Positions 1 to 6,606 of a stretch of DNA of 12,012 nucleotides are shown piece by piece. Both the position numbers and the translations under genes were made by a program. Within the stretch, counting starts at the first letter, position 1. Every line of letters starts with the position of its first letter. Where the stretch lies: assembly GCA_039925865.1 (NCBI GenBank), contig JBDSYA010000320.1:1-12012 (forward strand), read 5' to 3'. This DNA is from JBDSYA01 sp039925865 (GTDB taxonomy: Bacteria; Bacteroidota; Ignavibacteria; Tepidaquicellales; Tepidaquicellaceae). Below the pieces are notes generated by a model. The model was not told the DNA's origin. It saw only the letters and a program-made list of their open reading frames with translations, and searched no databases.

Positions 1-770
1 AGCTTTATGCTGCTGGTGCACTTAATGCTGAAGAAGCTTTAGAAGTTGAAGATATTATTAAAAAATATCCTGAAATTAAAGAAGAATATAATAATATCCA
101 AAATGCAATATTTTTAACCACCTCTTCTGTTTTAAAATCACCTTCCGAAAATGTAAAAACGGATTTATTAAATAAATTAAATGCGCTTTCGGAAACAAAG
201 ATTCATTCCATTGATTCGGTTAAACATAAACATCCCAATATCAATACTTTTAAATATTTAATGGCTGCAAGTATCGCCTTTTTGCTTCTCAGCCTGATTG
301 TTAACTATTTTCTTTTTACGAAGCTAAATGCCGCAAATAATCAAATAGCAGTTCTTAATGATCAGAAAAAAGTTATGGTGCAGGATTATGATGCTGTAAA
401 CAGAAAACTCACACAAATTTCTCAGGATATAAATATAATATCAGATCGTAATTTTAAAATGGTTAGTCTAAAGGGACTTGAAAAATCACCGGGCTCTGAT
501 GTAGTTACGTTTTGGAATCCTGATTCAAAGAAAGTTTTTATAAAGGTTGAAAATTTACCTGTACCTCCTTCAAATAAGCAATATCAATTATGGGCCTTGA
601 GTAACGGAAAGCCCATAGACGCAGGAATGATGGATGTTGATCCTTCCGATAAAACCCTTCATCCGATGAAAGATATTGAAGATGCTCAGGCATTTGCCGT
701 AACACTTGAGCCAAAAGGGGGAAGTGTAAATCCCACAATGACTGAAATGTATGTTATGGGTACGATTTAA
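1..770 (+). CDS. RskA-type membrane anti-sigma factor, 5' end outside window
   Basis: The reading frame is open from base 3 to the stop at 768-770, so the ATG at 261 is internal and about 86 further codons are visible before it. The N-terminal part carries LYAAGALNAEEALEVE followed by KKYPEIKEEY, the pattern of the helical sigma-binding domain of RskA-like anti-sigma factors. One membrane segment follows (MAASIAFLLLSLIVNYF, about 261-311), then a stretch with coiled-coil character. The extracytoplasmic C-terminal RskA domain has YQLWAL, PIDAGMM and FAVTLEPKGGS motifs. Such proteins hold an ECF sigma factor at the membrane until a signal releases it; the partner sigma gene is usually just upstream, which would be outside this window. 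No Cys/His zinc motif is visible in the part present. The gene ends 85 bp before the next gene on the same strand. Family assignment is confident; the signal and partner are unknown. Confidence 0.85.
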   Translation, partial: LYAAGALNAEEALEVEDIIKKYPEIKEEYNNIQNAIFLTTSSVLKSPSENVKTDLLNKLNALSETKIHSIDSVKHKHPNINTFKYLMAASIAFLLLSLIVNYFLFTKLNAANNQIAVLNDQKKVMVQDYDAVNRKLTQISQDINIISDRNFKMVSLKGLEKSPGSDVVTFWNPDSKKVFIKVENLPVPPSNKQYQLWALSNGKPIDAGMMDVDPSDKTLHPMKDIEDAQAFAVTLEPKGGSVNPTMTEMYVMGTI

Positions 771-855
771 TTTTATTGAGCCTAATATTAATTTCCTGAA
801 TTTGAATTTCGACATCTCTTAAATAAATTTTTCTTTTCTCTTATATAACAAATTA

Positions 856-1188
856 ATGGAAACTTATTATAATCCAGAAGATTTAAAAAAATTTCCCAAG
901 GTAGCAGAGTTTGACGAGGAACTTGCCAAAAAATTTTTTGATTATTACGATGCGGTTTTTGCTGAAGGCGCCTTAACTGCCCGTGAAAAATCGCTCATAG
1001 CACTTGCTGTAGCTCATACAATACAATGTCCATATTGTATTGATGCATATTCGGGTGATGCTTTGCAAAAAGGCTGTAGTGAGGAACAGATGATGGAGGC
1101 AGTACACGTTGCCACTGCAATACGCGGGGGTTCTTCCCTTGTTCATGGTGTCCAAATGATGAATCACGTGAAAAAGATTTCTATGTGA
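856..1188 (+). CDS. AhpD/CMD-fold peroxidase-like protein of the arsenosugar-associated family
   Basis: This 110-residue protein has the carboxymuconolactone decarboxylase/AhpD fold signature: LTAREKSLIALAVAHTIQCPYC with a redox CPYC pair at Cys58 and Cys61. The C-terminal block HVATAIRGGSSLVHGVQMM resembles the subfamily that NCBI annotation calls arsenosugar biosynthesis-associated peroxidase-like protein. In canonical AhpD a His follows the CxxC by three residues; here that position is Tyr65, which I recall as usual for this subfamily. It is presumably a cytoplasmic thiol-dependent reductase or peroxidase, since no signal peptide is present. It sits 102 bp upstream of the radical SAM gene arsS, and this pairing is the main support for the specific annotation. 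The start is the first ATG after an A/T-rich leader with no Shine-Dalgarno sequence. The biochemical role is not established; it may protect or reduce arsenic intermediates or the iron-sulfur enzyme beside it. Confidence 0.85.
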   Translation: METYYNPEDLKKFPKVAEFDEELAKKFFDYYDAVFAEGALTAREKSLIALAVAHTIQCPYCIDAYSGDALQKGCSEEQMMEAVHVATAIRGGSSLVHGVQMMNHVKKISM

Positions 1189-1237
1189 TGATTTGTGAAA
1201 GTAATTTTCATATATTTTAAATAACCCTTCTAAATCA

Positions 1238-1270
1238 TTTTTACAAAGTAACGCTTTATGCTTGTAAAAA
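1238..1270. promoter_or_regulatory. Perfect 9-bp inverted repeat upstream of arsS
   Basis: TTTTTACAA at 1238-1246 is mirrored by TTGTAAAAA at 1262-1270, separated by 15 bases. The repeat ends 20 bases before the arsS ATG, in the only gap over 100 bp within the gene run. It could be an operator for a dimeric regulator or an RNA stem in the arsS leader. The right arm is not followed by a U-tract like that of an intrinsic terminator, and I could not fit a convincing -35/-10 pair to it. It does not match the ArsR/SmtB-type operator pattern I know. Function is inferred only from symmetry and position. Confidence 0.35.
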
Positions 1271-1290
1271 GATTGTAATAAAATTGTTTA

Positions 1291-2343
1291 ATGCTTACTA
1301 AATCCTTAAAATTCAGAAATTCCGATTTAGCTATTGCTCAGGAACAGATTAAAATTCTAAATAAACAATCAGTTAATTTCAAACATAGATCATTCGATCA
1401 TTATGTTTCCGGCACCGGAATTGAAAAATTATCTTCACGCAAAGTAGAAATATTTCAGATCAATCTTGGTAAGATGTGTAATCAGACATGTCGTCACTGT
1501 CACGTTGATGCAGGACCCGATAGAAAAGAAATCATGACCAGGGAAATTATGAGTTTGTGTTTAGATAAGCTTTCTAAAAGTGATATAGCCACTGTTGATC
1601 TGACCGGCGGAGCCCCGGAAATGAATCCCGATTTCAGATGGTTTGTCACAGAATTAAGCAGGTTAAATCGTCATATAATTGTAAGATGTAATCTTACTAT
1701 CATTCTTTCTAATCCAAGATTTAACGACCTTCCCGCATTTTTTGCTAAACATAATATAGAGGTTGTGTCCTCTCTGCCTTATTATCAAAAAATAAATACT
1801 GACAGGCAAAGGGGAGATGGGGTTTTTGAAAAATCTATACTCGCATTAAATTTATTAAATGAGATCGGGTATGGAAGAGAAAATACAGGATTAATCCTCA
1901 ATCTTGTTTACAATCCATCCGGAGCTTTTTTACCCGCATCACAGCACTCTCTGGAAAAAGATTTTAAAAAAGAACTTTTGGAAAAACACGGAATTGTTTT
2001 CAACAATTTATATACAATTACCAATATGCCCATAAGCAGATTTCTTGAATATTTAATTGATTCAGGAAATTATGAGTTATATATGGAAAAACTAATAAAT
2101 GCATTCAATACAGAGTCTGTAGAAAGTGTCATGTGCACTAATACAGTTTCCATTGGTTGGGACGGATATTTGTATGACTGTGATTTTAATCAAATGCTTG
2201 AATTAAAAATTAACAATTCTGATAAATCACACATCAGTAATTTTGACCCTGATTATCTAAACACCAGGGACATTATCACCGGACAGCACTGTTTTGGATG
2301 CACAGCCGGGGCCGGTTCCAGCTGCGGAGGTTCTATAACTTAA
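1291..2343 (+). CDS. arsS: Radical SAM enzyme ArsS (arsenosugar biosynthesis)
   Basis: This 350-residue protein has the radical SAM cluster motif CNQTCRHC (Cys63, Cys67, Cys70) followed by HVDAGP, then the SAM-contacting stretch LTGGAPEMNP near 104-113. The C-terminal domain is Cys-rich: MCTNTVSIGWDGYLYDCDFNQ (Cys282, Cys297) and CFGCTAGAGSSCGG near the end (Cys334, Cys337, Cys345), the hallmark of the ArsS/DUF3641 family. Characterised ArsS links the 5'-deoxyadenosyl group of SAM to a dimethylated arsenic species, giving the dimethylarsinoyl-adenosine precursor of arsenosugars. The protein is full length for the family and cytoplasmic. Its upstream neighbour is the peroxidase-like protein typical of these loci, and a DUF2064 glycosyltransferase closes the same gene run. 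No arsenite methyltransferase gene (arsM) is in the window, so the methylated substrate must come from elsewhere. The family call is strong; the substrate in this organism is inferred. Confidence 0.92.
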   Translation: MLTKSLKFRNSDLAIAQEQIKILNKQSVNFKHRSFDHYVSGTGIEKLSSRKVEIFQINLGKMCNQTCRHCHVDAGPDRKEIMTREIMSLCLDKLSKSDIATVDLTGGAPEMNPDFRWFVTELSRLNRHIIVRCNLTIILSNPRFNDLPAFFAKHNIEVVSSLPYYQKINTDRQRGDGVFEKSILALNLLNEIGYGRENTGLILNLVYNPSGAFLPASQHSLEKDFKKELLEKHGIVFNNLYTITNMPISRFLEYLIDSGNYELYMEKLINAFNTESVESVMCTNTVSIGWDGYLYDCDFNQMLELKINNSDKSHISNFDPDYLNTRDIITGQHCFGCTAGAGSSCGGSIT

Positions 2344-2382
2344 AACTTATACCTTTTAATTTTTAAAACCTTAAAAACTGAC

Positions 2383-3027
2383 ATGAAAAACTTTAAACGT
2401 ATAAGAACTTTTTTAATAATTTTCTTCCTTTCCGCCTTTTCTGCAACAATCTACTTTTATTTTAACTCTTCTTTTAACTCTTCACAGTTAATATCCGGAA
2501 ACACTTTAATTTATTCAGACGCAAATGCAAAATCAGAAAAGATTGCTGAGATTGATTCTTTCTCCGATGATGCTCCGGAATTAAATAACAAGAACGGTAA
2601 ATGGATAAACACCGAAAAAGAAATATCTTTGGAAGATCTCAAAGGAAAAGTTACATTAATAGAATTCTGGACTTTCGGATGTTACAACTGCACAAATACA
2701 CTGCCCTATTTGAATAAATGGTATGACAAGTATAAATCGGAAAACTTTGAAATGATTGGAATACATTGTCCTGAATTTGATAACGAAAGAAATTTTGAAA
2801 ATGTAAAAAGAAATGTTGAAGAACTTGAGATTAAATATCCTGTACTTACTGACAATGAATTTTCGATCTGGCAAAAATATGATGTTCATGCGTGGCCAAC
2901 GATTTTTATAATTGATAAAAAAGGTGAGATCAGGTATAAAAAAGTCGGTGAAGGAAAATATGATAAGACGGAAGAAATGATCCAGACTCTATTAAAAGAA
3001 CCTTACGAGTCCGGTTCGCAAAAATAA
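2383..3027 (+). CDS. Membrane-anchored TlpA/DipZ-type thioredoxin-like protein
   Basis: This is a 214-residue thioredoxin-fold protein. Residues 1-27 form a basic N-terminus plus hydrophobic segment, acting as a signal anchor or signal peptide, so the domain should face the periplasm. The catalytic motif is WTFGCYNC (Cys100, Cys103), with the cis-proline in WPT at Pro172. The series LPYLNKWYDKY, IGIHCPEF, YPVLTDNEFSIW and GEGKYDKTEEMI closely follows the thioredoxin domain attached to DipZ proteins, here without the DipZ membrane domain. A third Cys (Cys129) lies in HCPEF, where I expect Thr in DipZ relatives. It probably transfers electrons or reduces disulfides outside the cytoplasmic membrane. 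It is 39 bp after arsS and 10 bp before the flavin oxidoreductase gene, so co-transcription is likely. The electron donor is not shown by sequence; the membrane polyferredoxin downstream is one candidate. Confidence 0.85.
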   Translation: MKNFKRIRTFLIIFFLSAFSATIYFYFNSSFNSSQLISGNTLIYSDANAKSEKIAEIDSFSDDAPELNNKNGKWINTEKEISLEDLKGKVTLIEFWTFGCYNCTNTLPYLNKWYDKYKSENFEMIGIHCPEFDNERNFENVKRNVEELEIKYPVLTDNEFSIWQKYDVHAWPTIFIIDKKGEIRYKKVGEGKYDKTEEMIQTLLKEPYESGSQK

Positions 3028-3037
3028 ATTTTCAGAA

Positions 3038-4366
3038 ATGGAAAACATTGTAATCATTGGAAATGGTATCACCGGGATCACAGCTGCAAGGCATATAAGG
3101 AAATTAAGCGATAATAATATTACAGTTATTTCCTCTGAGTCAAAATATTTTTATTCAAGAACGGCTTTGATGTACCTGTATATGGGACATGAAAAATTTG
3201 AGAACATAAAGCCTTATGAGGATTGGTTCTGGGAAAAAAATAGAATAGATCTTATTCAGGATTATGTTACAAATATTGATATTGAAAATAAAAAAGTAAA
3301 TCTTGCCGGAGGATTGGTTGTGAGTTATGATAAGCTCATAATCGCAACCGGCTCAAAGCCGAACAAGTTCGGATGGAAAGGTCAGGATCTGGCAGGAGTG
3401 CAGGGGCTATATTCGATTCAAGATCTTGACTTAATGGAAAATAATACAAAAAATATTTGCAATGCGGTAATTGTCGGTGGCGGGTTGATAGGTATTGAGA
3501 TGGCGGAGATGCTCTGCTCACGAAATATTCCTGTGACTTTTCTGGTAAGAGAAAGCAGTTATTGGAACAGCATTCTTCCGGACGAAGAATCACAGATTAT
3601 TAATGATCACATGCGCGCTCATGGAATAGATCTTAAATTATCTACAGGTTTAAAAGAAATAATTTCTGACGATAACGGTAAAGTAAAAGCTGTCATTACA
3701 GATAAAGATGAGGAAATAAAATGTAACTTTGTCGGATTAACTGCAGGTGTAAGCCCCAATATCGATATTGTAAAGAATACAGAAGTAGAAACAGGAAGAG
3801 GAATTATTGTTAACGAATTTTTTGAAACCAATGTAAGCAATGTTTATGCGGCGGGAGATTGTGCTGAAATAAAAGCTGATGATGATTCTAAGAACAGAAT
3901 TGAACAGTTGTGGTACACCGGAAGAATGCATGGGGAAGCTCTTGCACAAACAATTTGCGGCAGGAAAATCAAATATGAAAGAGGAATACTTTTTAATTCC
4001 GCAAAATTTCTGGATATTGAATATCAAACATACGGTCTTGTAAATTTAAAAATTCCGGATGAAAAAAATTTTTACTGGGAATCCGATGACAGAATGCACA
4101 GCATACGAATTGTTTATAAGGACGATGGTGTGATCGGATTTAATTTACTGGGGATAAGATTCAGGCACGAAGTCTGCAAACGTTGGATTATTGACAAAAA
4201 AAATATTGAGTATGTATTAGAAAATTTAGGCGAAGCAAACTTTGATCCTGAATTTTTTAAGCAGTATGAAAATAAAGTAATTGAACTGTATAATATCCAA
4301 AATCCCGGAAAAAATTTAACTTTAAAAAAGAAAAGAGGATTGTTTAAAATTTTGCGGGCAGTATAA
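3038..4366 (+). CDS. FAD-dependent NAD(P)H oxidoreductase (pyridine nucleotide-disulfide reductase fold)
   Basis: This 442-residue flavoprotein has the two-dinucleotide-domain layout. The FAD motif GNGITG lies at residues 8-13, ATGSKP at 103-108, the NAD(P) motif GGGLIG at 147-152, and the second FAD motif VYAAGDCAEI at 269-278. It resembles the nitrite reductase/rubredoxin reductase/NADH oxidase group rather than disulfide reductases, since no redox CxxC follows the first FAD motif. The C-terminal 100 residues (including HEVCKRWI) are family-like but not assignable to a function. It is presumably cytoplasmic and moves electrons from NAD(P)H to a partner protein. The next gene encodes a membrane 4Fe-4S protein, a plausible acceptor. 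The start is the first ATG, 10 bp after the thioredoxin-like gene, with no Shine-Dalgarno sequence. Physiological substrate is unknown. Confidence 0.88.
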   Translation: MENIVIIGNGITGITAARHIRKLSDNNITVISSESKYFYSRTALMYLYMGHEKFENIKPYEDWFWEKNRIDLIQDYVTNIDIENKKVNLAGGLVVSYDKLIIATGSKPNKFGWKGQDLAGVQGLYSIQDLDLMENNTKNICNAVIVGGGLIGIEMAEMLCSRNIPVTFLVRESSYWNSILPDEESQIINDHMRAHGIDLKLSTGLKEIISDDNGKVKAVITDKDEEIKCNFVGLTAGVSPNIDIVKNTEVETGRGIIVNEFFETNVSNVYAAGDCAEIKADDDSKNRIEQLWYTGRMHGEALAQTICGRKIKYERGILFNSAKFLDIEYQTYGLVNLKIPDEKNFYWESDDRMHSIRIVYKDDGVIGFNLLGIRFRHEVCKRWIIDKKNIEYVLENLGEANFDPEFFKQYENKVIELYNIQNPGKNLTLKKKRGLFKILRAV

Positions 4367-4429
4367 ATTTTAAGTTTAAAATCAAGTTAGGTTACTTTCA
4401 CATTTGTGTTTATTAAAAAAAACAATTTT

Positions 4430-5758
4430 ATGAGTACGATCCCGATAAATTTACAGTCTCACACGGAAAACTACATTGGATTAAAGAAAATCGGACTTTC
4501 GATTTTTTCTATAGGATTTCTATTCTTCCTGATCTGCTTTACTTCCGCAACTAAATTTAATCCTATTCTTTTCTTTTTTTTAAGTATTGGCTTATCCGTA
4601 ATTGGCGGACTGATATTTTTTTATGCGCAATACCTTTCAAATCCAATCGCCGGTGTAAAAAAGAATGGTGCAATGTTTATGAGTGTTGCAAATAAAGGCC
4701 TGATCGGCTGGATGCTCGCTGTTTTTTTCACAGGATTTTATGTTTTACTATACTGGTTTCCCGAAACCCTCGCAAATGTAAGTATGATATTCGACTGGCT
4801 AAGTTACAATATCAGAAATCTTCCTTCAGATCAATGGTTTTTATATTCAGCCCTCTATACAATTGCCGTTGCAATTATGGGAGTCAGGATGATAATTCAT
4901 AACAGGCATAATAAATATCAGATCATAAGAACTATTTCTGTAATTTTCTTCCAGCTGGTTTTTGCTTTTATTATTCCAAATATTCTCATACTGTTAAATG
5001 AACCTGGATATTATTTTTCTTATTTCTGGCCATTGAAATATGATTATCTTTTCCCAAGTAATTTAGAATATCTTTTAAATTCAAAAGGTCACTTAGCCGT
5101 ATTTATGTTTTTTTGGTCAACAATGATGTCGTTCATTGCTGTTCCCATTTTAACATATTATTTCGGGAAGAGATGGTATTGCTCCTGGGTTTGCGGCTGC
5201 GGAGCATTAGCTGAAACTTTAGGAGATCCGTTCAGACATTTATCCAATAAAAAATTAACTGCATGGAAATATGAGCGATGGATAATTCATTCGGTGCTGG
5301 CAGCAATAGTTTTACTTACTGCTCTTCTGTGGATAAACTCATATTATAAAGGTGGAGTTCTTGGTGAATTCAGCTTAAGCTTTTCTAAAGTTTATGGGTT
5401 TGTAATAGGCGCGGCTTTTGCCGGAGTTGCCGGAGTCGGATTTTATCCTTTAATGGGTGGAAGAGTATGGTGCAGGTTCGGCTGCCCGCTTGCCGCAGTC
5501 CTTGGAATTTTGCAAAAATATTTTTCAAGGTTCAGAATTACAACAAACGGCGCACAATGCATTTCATGCGGTAATTGTTCAACATATTGTGAAATGGGAA
5601 TCGATGTCAAAGCTTATGCACAGCGTGGTCAAAATGTCATAAGATCATCATGTGTTGGCTGCGGAGTCTGCGCTGAAGTTTGTCCAAGAGGTGTTTTAAA
5701 ATTAGAAAACGGACCCGTCAAAGGAAGGTATGAATTAAATGAGGAATATCTCAGGTGA
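4430..5758 (+). CDS. NapH/CcoG-like membrane polyferredoxin, two 4Fe-4S clusters
   Basis: Starting at the ATG at 4430 gives 442 residues; an in-frame GTG at 4406 would add eight residues and is less likely. Several hydrophobic segments occupy residues 20-340, including two near 20-70, two near 95-155, and later ones near 165-190, 220-245 and 285-345. Cys motifs typical of NapH-like proteins occur as YCSWVCGCG (Cys251, 255, 257) and VWCRFGCP (Cys348, 352). The C-terminus holds two ferredoxin-type sets: CISCGNCSTYC (377, 380, 383, 387) and CVGCGVCAEVCP (408, 411, 414, 418). Such proteins carry electrons through or along the membrane. It follows the flavin oxidoreductase by 63 bp, suggesting a chain from NAD(P)H to FAD to Fe-S clusters to an extracytoplasmic acceptor. 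The first motif has CGCG where family members usually have CPxG. The terminal acceptor is not identifiable. Confidence 0.87.
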   Translation: MSTIPINLQSHTENYIGLKKIGLSIFSIGFLFFLICFTSATKFNPILFFFLSIGLSVIGGLIFFYAQYLSNPIAGVKKNGAMFMSVANKGLIGWMLAVFFTGFYVLLYWFPETLANVSMIFDWLSYNIRNLPSDQWFLYSALYTIAVAIMGVRMIIHNRHNKYQIIRTISVIFFQLVFAFIIPNILILLNEPGYYFSYFWPLKYDYLFPSNLEYLLNSKGHLAVFMFFWSTMMSFIAVPILTYYFGKRWYCSWVCGCGALAETLGDPFRHLSNKKLTAWKYERWIIHSVLAAIVLLTALLWINSYYKGGVLGEFSLSFSKVYGFVIGAAFAGVAGVGFYPLMGGRVWCRFGCPLAAVLGILQKYFSRFRITTNGAQCISCGNCSTYCEMGIDVKAYAQRGQNVIRSSCVGCGVCAEVCPRGVLKLENGPVKGRYELNEEYLR

Positions 5759-5796
5759 TTTTAGATTTGCAATTTTGGATTAGTTTGATTTCAAAT

Positions 5797-6606
5797 ATGA
5801 GCATTATTTATTTTAAAAAGATTTTCTTCCTGTCGGTATTTTTTAGCTTGGTTATTTTTTTTAGCTCGTGTAATAATGAGAAAACTAAAATTGAAAAGAA
5901 AGATGTTCATTTTAATTATACAGTACTGAATAGATTTTTAAATAGATATGTCGCTGACGGAAAAGTTAAATATGAAGAAATAAAAAATGACAAAGCGCTT
6001 GATCCATATATTGAACAGGTGAAAAATTTCGAACCCTATGCAATTGATGATGCTAATGAACGACTGGCCTTCTGGATCAATGCATATAATGCATTTACCA
6101 TAAAACTTATTTCAGATTATTATCCCGTAGAATCCATTCTTGATATTGAATCTAAAACCGGCATGAATCCATGGTCAATAAATTTTATTGAAATGGCTGA
6201 AGGAAGAAAATTTACTCTGGATGAAATAGAAAAAAAGATTATCCTGAAAAAGTATAAAGATCCGAGAATACATTATGTCCTTGTTTGCGCTGCAGAAAGT
6301 TGCCCGGTGATAATTCCAAAAGCATATACTTCTGATGAGCTTAACAATTTATTAGATGATCAGGCTAAGATTTTTTTAAATGACAATAATAAAAACAGCA
6401 TAAATAAAGAAAATAAAACTCTGGAGCTTTCTATAATTTATAAATGGTACAAGAGAGATTTTATTGAAAAAGATTCATCTGTCATTGAACATTTAAAAAA
6501 ATATATCAGTGATGATGATAGAGCGTTTATTACAAAAAACAATATCCAGGAAATTGAATATCTGGATTACTCCTGGAAACTGAATGATTATAAAAAGTCT
6601 GAATAG
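5797..6606 (+). CDS. DUF547 lipoprotein
   Basis: The ATG at 5797 begins a clear lipoprotein signal: a basic pair, a long hydrophobic core, then FFSSC with the lipobox Cys at residue 25. This favours it over an in-frame GTG at 5755, which would place 14 hydrophobic residues in front of the signal. The mature 245-residue part is a DUF547 domain, with RLAFWINAYNAF (89-100), the paired-Cys motif VLVCAAESCPV (Cys164, Cys169) and the C-terminal LDYSWKLND. DUF547 has no settled biochemical function, although such genes recur in Bacteroidota and near redox and arsenosugar-type loci as far as I recall. The protein should be tethered to the inner or outer membrane, facing the periplasm. It starts 38 bp after the polyferredoxin and its 3' end overlaps the next gene by 23 bp, indicating one operon. 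Confidence 0.88.
   Translation: MSIIYFKKIFFLSVFFSLVIFFSSCNNEKTKIEKKDVHFNYTVLNRFLNRYVADGKVKYEEIKNDKALDPYIEQVKNFEPYAIDDANERLAFWINAYNAFTIKLISDYYPVESILDIESKTGMNPWSINFIEMAEGRKFTLDEIEKKIILKKYKDPRIHYVLVCAAESCPVIIPKAYTSDELNNLLDDQAKIFLNDNNKNSINKENKTLELSIIYKWYKRDFIEKDSSVIEHLKKYISDDDRAFITKNNIQEIEYLDYSWKLNDYKKSE

Noticed and set aside
588..815. Antisense open frames over the anti-sigma gene and over several other genes
   Set aside because: They lie opposite well-supported coding sequence, have no recognisable domain, and are expected in AT-rich coding DNA.
4367..4382. Seven-base inverted repeat (ATTTTAA/TTAAAAT) after the flavin oxidoreductase gene, possible terminator
   Set aside because: The arms are A/T only with a two-base loop, and no U-tract follows; symmetry of this kind is expected by chance in such AT-rich DNA.
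4406..4429. GTG start at 4406 for the polyferredoxin gene
   Set aside because: It adds only eight Lys/Asn-rich residues with no family similarity, and an ATG follows at 4430.
5765..5775. ATTTGCAATTT shared with 10759-10769, possible dispersed intergenic repeat
   Set aside because: An 11-base A/T-rich match in 12 kb is not convincing, and the flanks do not extend the similarity.
5755..5796. GTG start at 5755 for the DUF547 gene, giving a GTGA overlap
   Set aside because: The ATG at 5797 begins a well-formed lipoprotein signal with the lipobox Cys at residue 25; the longer form would spoil it.
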